This document shows positions 60,927-64,000 of a stretch of DNA of 64,000 nucleotides, one piece after another. Within the stretch, counting starts at the first letter, position 1. The number at the start of each line of letters is the position of its first letter. The notes below the pieces were generated by a model. The model searched no databases, had not been told where the DNA came from, and worked only from the letters and a program-made list of their open reading frames with translations. The stretch is from Anaerolineae bacterium. GTDB lineage: Bacteria > Chloroflexota > Anaerolineae > Aggregatilineales > Phototrophicaceae. A program made the translations under genes and the position numbers. The stretch covers positions 32,698-96,697 of the forward strand of contig JAIOHM010000029.1 of assembly GCA_019912965.1 (NCBI GenBank), given 5' to 3'.

Positions 60927-63023
60927 ATGCATCTTCTAAAATTGCAGCGACAGGTCGCGGAAGAACACTTCAATAGCACCCTATTTTTGGAAGGCGTTTC
61001 CGGCACAGGCAAAACCACCGCCGGAATTGAACGAGTCAAAAATCTGCTGCGGGAAGGGGTCGCGCCAGAGTCGATTTTGGTTCTCGCTCCACAGGCTGCC
61101 CTCACCACCCCCTACCGAGACGCAATTCGGCGGTCGCGCGTCGTCAAAGGCGCGGGCATTCAAACCGCCACCATGTCGAGCCTCGCCGTCCGCACCGTTG
61201 ATTTATTCTGGCCGCTGATTGCTGAAGAAGTCGGCTTTGCCAACCCGCTGGATCGCCCACATTTCCTCAGCCTTGAACTGGTGCAGTATTACATGACGCG
61301 CTTTGTCGAGCCGGAAATCCGCCGCAAGGATTATTTCAACAGCGTCCACATCAGCCAGAATCGCTTGTACACCCAGATTGTCGATAACCTGAACAAAGCG
61401 GCGTTGGTCGGCTTCCCGCATGATACGCTGGCGGAACGGCTGAAATCCGCATGGGCGGGCGAAAGCGAACAAGCCTATATCTACGACGACGCGCAGGCTT
61501 GCGCCAACCTGTTCCGGGAAATGTGCCGACAGCATAACCTGCTGGATTTTTCGCTGCAAATGATCCTGTTCACCAATTATCTATGGCAGATGCCGCAGCC
61601 CCGCCGCTACCTGACAGATCAGTATCGCCATTTGATTGTCGATAACCTCGAAGAAGACAACCCCGCCACCCACGACATTCTGACGGACTGGTTAAAAGAA
61701 TGTGACTCCGCCCTGCTGATTTACGACTCCGAAGCAGGCTACCGTCGTTTCTTGGGCGCTGATCCACAGAATGCTTTAAAGCTCAAAGCGCAGTGTAAAG
61801 TCCATATCACACTCGATAAACCGCGCGTGATGTCGCCGGAACTCGAAGCCTTTCAGATCGAAATGGCGCGCAGCCTGAAGCAGTCGGCCTACAACGAACC
61901 CGCGCAGGCCGATGCACGGGACGCCATCGCTTATGCTGATAACCGTTATCTGTTGGAAATGGTCGATTGGACGGTGGAGCAGATCGCGGACTTGATTCAC
62001 AATCAGGGTGTGTCGCCCAAAGAGATTGTGATTCTCTCGGCCTTCCTGCCGGATGCGCTGCGTTTTTCGCTGCAAACCCGTTTAAGCGAACACAGCATCG
62101 CCAGCCGTTCACATCGTCCATCACGGGCGCTGCGCGAAGAACCCGCCTCGCGGACGCTCATCACCTTAGCCAAACTCGCCCATCCCGGATGGCAAAATCT
62201 CCCCGGCAAATTTGATGCCGCCTTCGCCCTGACATCCGCTATCAGCGATCTTGATCTGGTGCGGTCGCGCCTCCTGACCGATGTGCTGTTCCGCAAAGGT
62301 GAACTGCTGCCCTTCGACAAAATACAAGACACCAAAGTGCAAACCCGCATCACCTTCGAACTGGGAAAACGTTACGAAAAACTGCGGAAATGGCTGGATG
62401 TTTACCGTGAGGGCGAACCCCTGCCGCTGGATGTATTTTTCAGCCGCTTGTTTGGCGAAGTCCTTTCGCAGCCGCACTTCGGTTTTCACCGCAATTTTGA
62501 TGCCGCCAACGCCACCGCCAACCTGATCGACTCAGCACGCGAATTCCGGCAGACCGTCAGCAAAATTGAGCCTGATCTGCCGATTGCCTCCGAGTACATC
62601 CGCATGGTGGACTCCGGCGTAATCGCCAACCAATATGTGCGCGACCCCCTCAAAGGCGAAAAAGACGCGGTCTTGATCGCCCCAGCTTATGCCTTCTTGA
62701 TGGATAACACCCCGGTGGATTACCAATTCTGGCTGAACATCGGCAGCACCGGATGGGGACAGCGGCTGTATCAACCCCTCACGCATCCTTACGTCCTCAG
62801 CCGGGAATGGACGGAAGAACGCAAATGGACAGACGACGACGAATTTAGAACCAACCAAGAAGCCGTTTATTTACTGCTCTCCGGCTTGATTCGCCGCTGC
62901 CGCCAACGGGTCTATCTGGGTTTCAGCCAGTACGGTGAACAAGGATTCGAGCAGCGCGGAACGGTGTTGATGGCGGTACAAAGTATGTTGCGCCGTCTGA
63001 CGAAAGAGGAAGGCAATGTTTAA
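60927..63023 (+). CDS. UvrD-like helicase homologue with degenerate Walker B
   Basis: This 698-residue protein has the outline of an SF1A helicase. Walker A is intact ([18 protein letters not shown], about residues 21-34) and motif Ia-like [17 protein letters not shown] follows. Where motif II should read DEFQD it has [11 protein letters not shown], so the catalytic Glu is Asn. Motif VI is reduced to [17 protein letters not shown]. No nuclease domain is seen. Its last eight bases overlap the start of a second helicase gene with intact motifs, suggesting a complex of one structural and one active motor, like AddB with AddA. The annotation as helicase homologue is sure; activity on its own is doubtful. 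Confidence 0.8.
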   Translation: MHLLKLQRQVAEEHFNSTLFLEGVSGTGKTTAGIERVKNLLREGVAPESILVLAPQAALTTPYRDAIRRSRVVKGAGIQTATMSSLAVRTVDLFWPLIAEEVGFANPLDRPHFLSLELVQYYMTRFVEPEIRRKDYFNSVHISQNRLYTQIVDNLNKAALVGFPHDTLAERLKSAWAGESEQAYIYDDAQACANLFREMCRQHNLLDFSLQMILFTNYLWQMPQPRRYLTDQYRHLIVDNLEEDNPATHDILTDWLKECDSALLIYDSEAGYRRFLGADPQNALKLKAQCKVHITLDKPRVMSPELEAFQIEMARSLKQSAYNEPAQADARDAIAYADNRYLLEMVDWTVEQIADLIHNQGVSPKEIVILSAFLPDALRFSLQTRLSEHSIASRSHRPSRALREEPASRTLITLAKLAHPGWQNLPGKFDAAFALTSAISDLDLVRSRLLTDVLFRKGELLPFDKIQDTKVQTRITFELGKRYEKLRKWLDVYREGEPLPLDVFFSRLFGEVLSQPHFGFHRNFDAANATANLIDSAREFRQTVSKIEPDLPIASEYIRMVDSGVIANQYVRDPLKGEKDAVLIAPAYAFLMDNTPVDYQFWLNIGSTGWGQRLYQPLTHPYVLSREWTEERKWTDDDEFRTNQEAVYLLLSGLIRRCRQRVYLGFSQYGEQGFEQRGTVLMAVQSMLRRLTKEEGNV

Positions 63024-64000
63024 ACCCCGTCCCAAACAGCAGGAAGTCTTGGCCTATTCCAAAGGCAAAATGGGCGTTTCCGCCGTCCCCGGCAGCGGCA
63101 AAACCTCTACGCTGTCCTATTTAGCGGCACGTTTGGTCGCCACCGTTGATCTGGAAGACGGGCAGGAAATCCTGATCGTGACTCTGGTCAAATCCGCCGT
63201 CGGCAATTTCGCCCAATCAATGGCGCGTTATCTGAAAGCCGAATTCAATCTGCTCCCCGGACTTGGCTACCGCGTGCGGACGCTGCACAGCCTCGCCAAC
63301 GACATCGTGCGCGAACGTCCGGCGCTGGTCGGCTTGGCGGAAGATTTTAAAGTCATCGACGAACGCGAAGCCGACGATATTTTGCAGGAAGCCGTCGAGA
63401 CATGGGTACGCGCCAATCCTCGTTCACCAGACCCCTACCTGACCGATGAGCATTATGCCGACGCCTACACCCGCACGACACGCTGGCCGGAAACCGTCAA
63501 AAGCATGGCGATGAATTACATCCGGGCGGCGAAGGATTTGCAGCTTACCGATGTGCAGATTTACGGCCACATGAAGCGCCAGAAGCCCGGTTTAGTCGGC
63601 ATGTGCAACGAAATTTACGAGCAGTACGAACGCAGCCTGCGCTACCGGGGCGCGGTCGATTTTCAGGATTTGATTCGCCTCGCGCTCAAGGTGCTGAAGA
63701 TGGACGATCATTACCTCGCCCGCCTGCGCGAACGCTGGCCCTATATTCTGGAAGACGAAGCGCAGGACAGCAGCCTCTTGCAAGAACAGATTTTGCGCCT
63801 GCTGGTGGGCGAAAAAGGCAATTGGGTGCGTGTGGGTGATCCCAATCAAGCCATATTTGAAACCTTCACCACCGCCAATCCCAAATTTTTGCGCGACTTC
63901 CTCAACGAAAAAGGCGTCCACGCGCGTTCACTGCCCAACTCCGGGCGCAGCACCGCCAGCATCATCAGCTTGGCGAACCATCTGATCGACTGGTCGATGG
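63016..64000 (+). CDS. UvrD/REP-type DNA helicase (3' partial)
   Basis: This gene runs off the window after 328 codons. It begins [20 protein letters not shown] and carries Walker [17 protein letters not shown], a Walker B box [18 protein letters not shown] and motif [16 protein letters not shown], all intact. It is thus an active SF1A helicase, translocating on single-stranded DNA. The ATG lies inside the end of the upstream homologue (ATGTTTAA), so translation is coupled. Whether it ends with a nuclease domain cannot be seen. The pair could serve DNA repair or defence against foreign DNA. Confidence 0.88.
   Translation, partial: MFKPRPKQQEVLAYSKGKMGVSAVPGSGKTSTLSYLAARLVATVDLEDGQEILIVTLVKSAVGNFAQSMARYLKAEFNLLPGLGYRVRTLHSLANDIVRERPALVGLAEDFKVIDEREADDILQEAVETWVRANPRSPDPYLTDEHYADAYTRTTRWPETVKSMAMNYIRAAKDLQLTDVQIYGHMKRQKPGLVGMCNEIYEQYERSLRYRGAVDFQDLIRLALKVLKMDDHYLARLRERWPYILEDEAQDSSLLQEQILRLLVGEKGNWVRVGDPNQAIFETFTTANPKFLRDFLNEKGVHARSLPNSGRSTASIISLANHLIDWSM

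Noticed and set aside
1..64000. tRNA, rRNA, IS elements, phage genes
   Set aside because: No cloverleaf-like sequences with CCA-end or T-loop motifs, no transposase or integrase, and no phage structural genes were recognised by eye; a tRNA or Rfam scan would be decisive.

Overview
The window reads as a stretch of chromosome from a free-living, aerobic, heterotrophic bacterium, most likely a member of the Chloroflexota (Anaerolineae-like). That placement is an inference from several things together: Thr/Pro-rich linkers in exported proteins, an actinobacterial-type xylose isomerase, form I CO dehydrogenase, fused 2-oxoacid dehydrogenase E1 subunits, and C-rich palindromes scattered in and between genes. 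No rRNA, tRNA or universal marker gene is present to confirm it. No prophage, insertion sequence or CRISPR array was seen.

Layout. 1-5877: the end of an AddB-like nuclease and a complete AddA-like helicase-nuclease (double-strand-break repair), followed by an ABC-2-like membrane protein. 6971-15406: a secreted vanadium haloperoxidase, methylglyoxal synthase, a glycosyltransferase overlapping a PHP phosphoesterase, an M23 peptidase, a histidine kinase that seems to lack its phosphoacceptor His, a 594-base non-coding stretch full of palindromes, and a cytochrome c lipoprotein. 15488-17673: a metallo-hydrolase and a B12-binding radical SAM protein. 17838-26980 (minus strand): a xylo-oligosaccharide locus (LacI regulator, ABC importer, GH3, secreted GH8, xylose isomerase) with a clear autoregulated promoter.

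27226-38383 (plus strand): a KAS III-like enzyme, two acyl-CoA ligases, an alpha/beta hydrolase, an Lrp/AsnC regulator and a complete branched-chain-type ABC importer; together these look like uptake, CoA activation and turnover of a carboxylic acid. The first ligase carries an in-frame palindromic insertion. 38429-40873 is a fused E1 alpha-beta protein. 40991-50267 (minus strand) is an aerobic carbon monoxide dehydrogenase locus in the order coxD-coxE-coxG-coxG-coxM-coxS-coxL-xdhC/coxI(YHS)-DUF364. The catalytic subunit carries the form I motif AYRCSFR. A two-component system lies directly upstream (50444-52411).

52508-58282: an MFS transporter and TetR regulator face an aldolase - aminotransferase - FGGY kinase operon across a region with two operator copies and two divergent promoters. 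58366-60775: an orphan HicB-like protein and two dehydrogenases. 60927-64000: an operon of two UvrD-like proteins, the first with a degenerate Walker B motif, the second running off the window.

A family of intergenic palindromes built on a GYAACATGTTRC core recurs in the window, with compensating changes in both arms.
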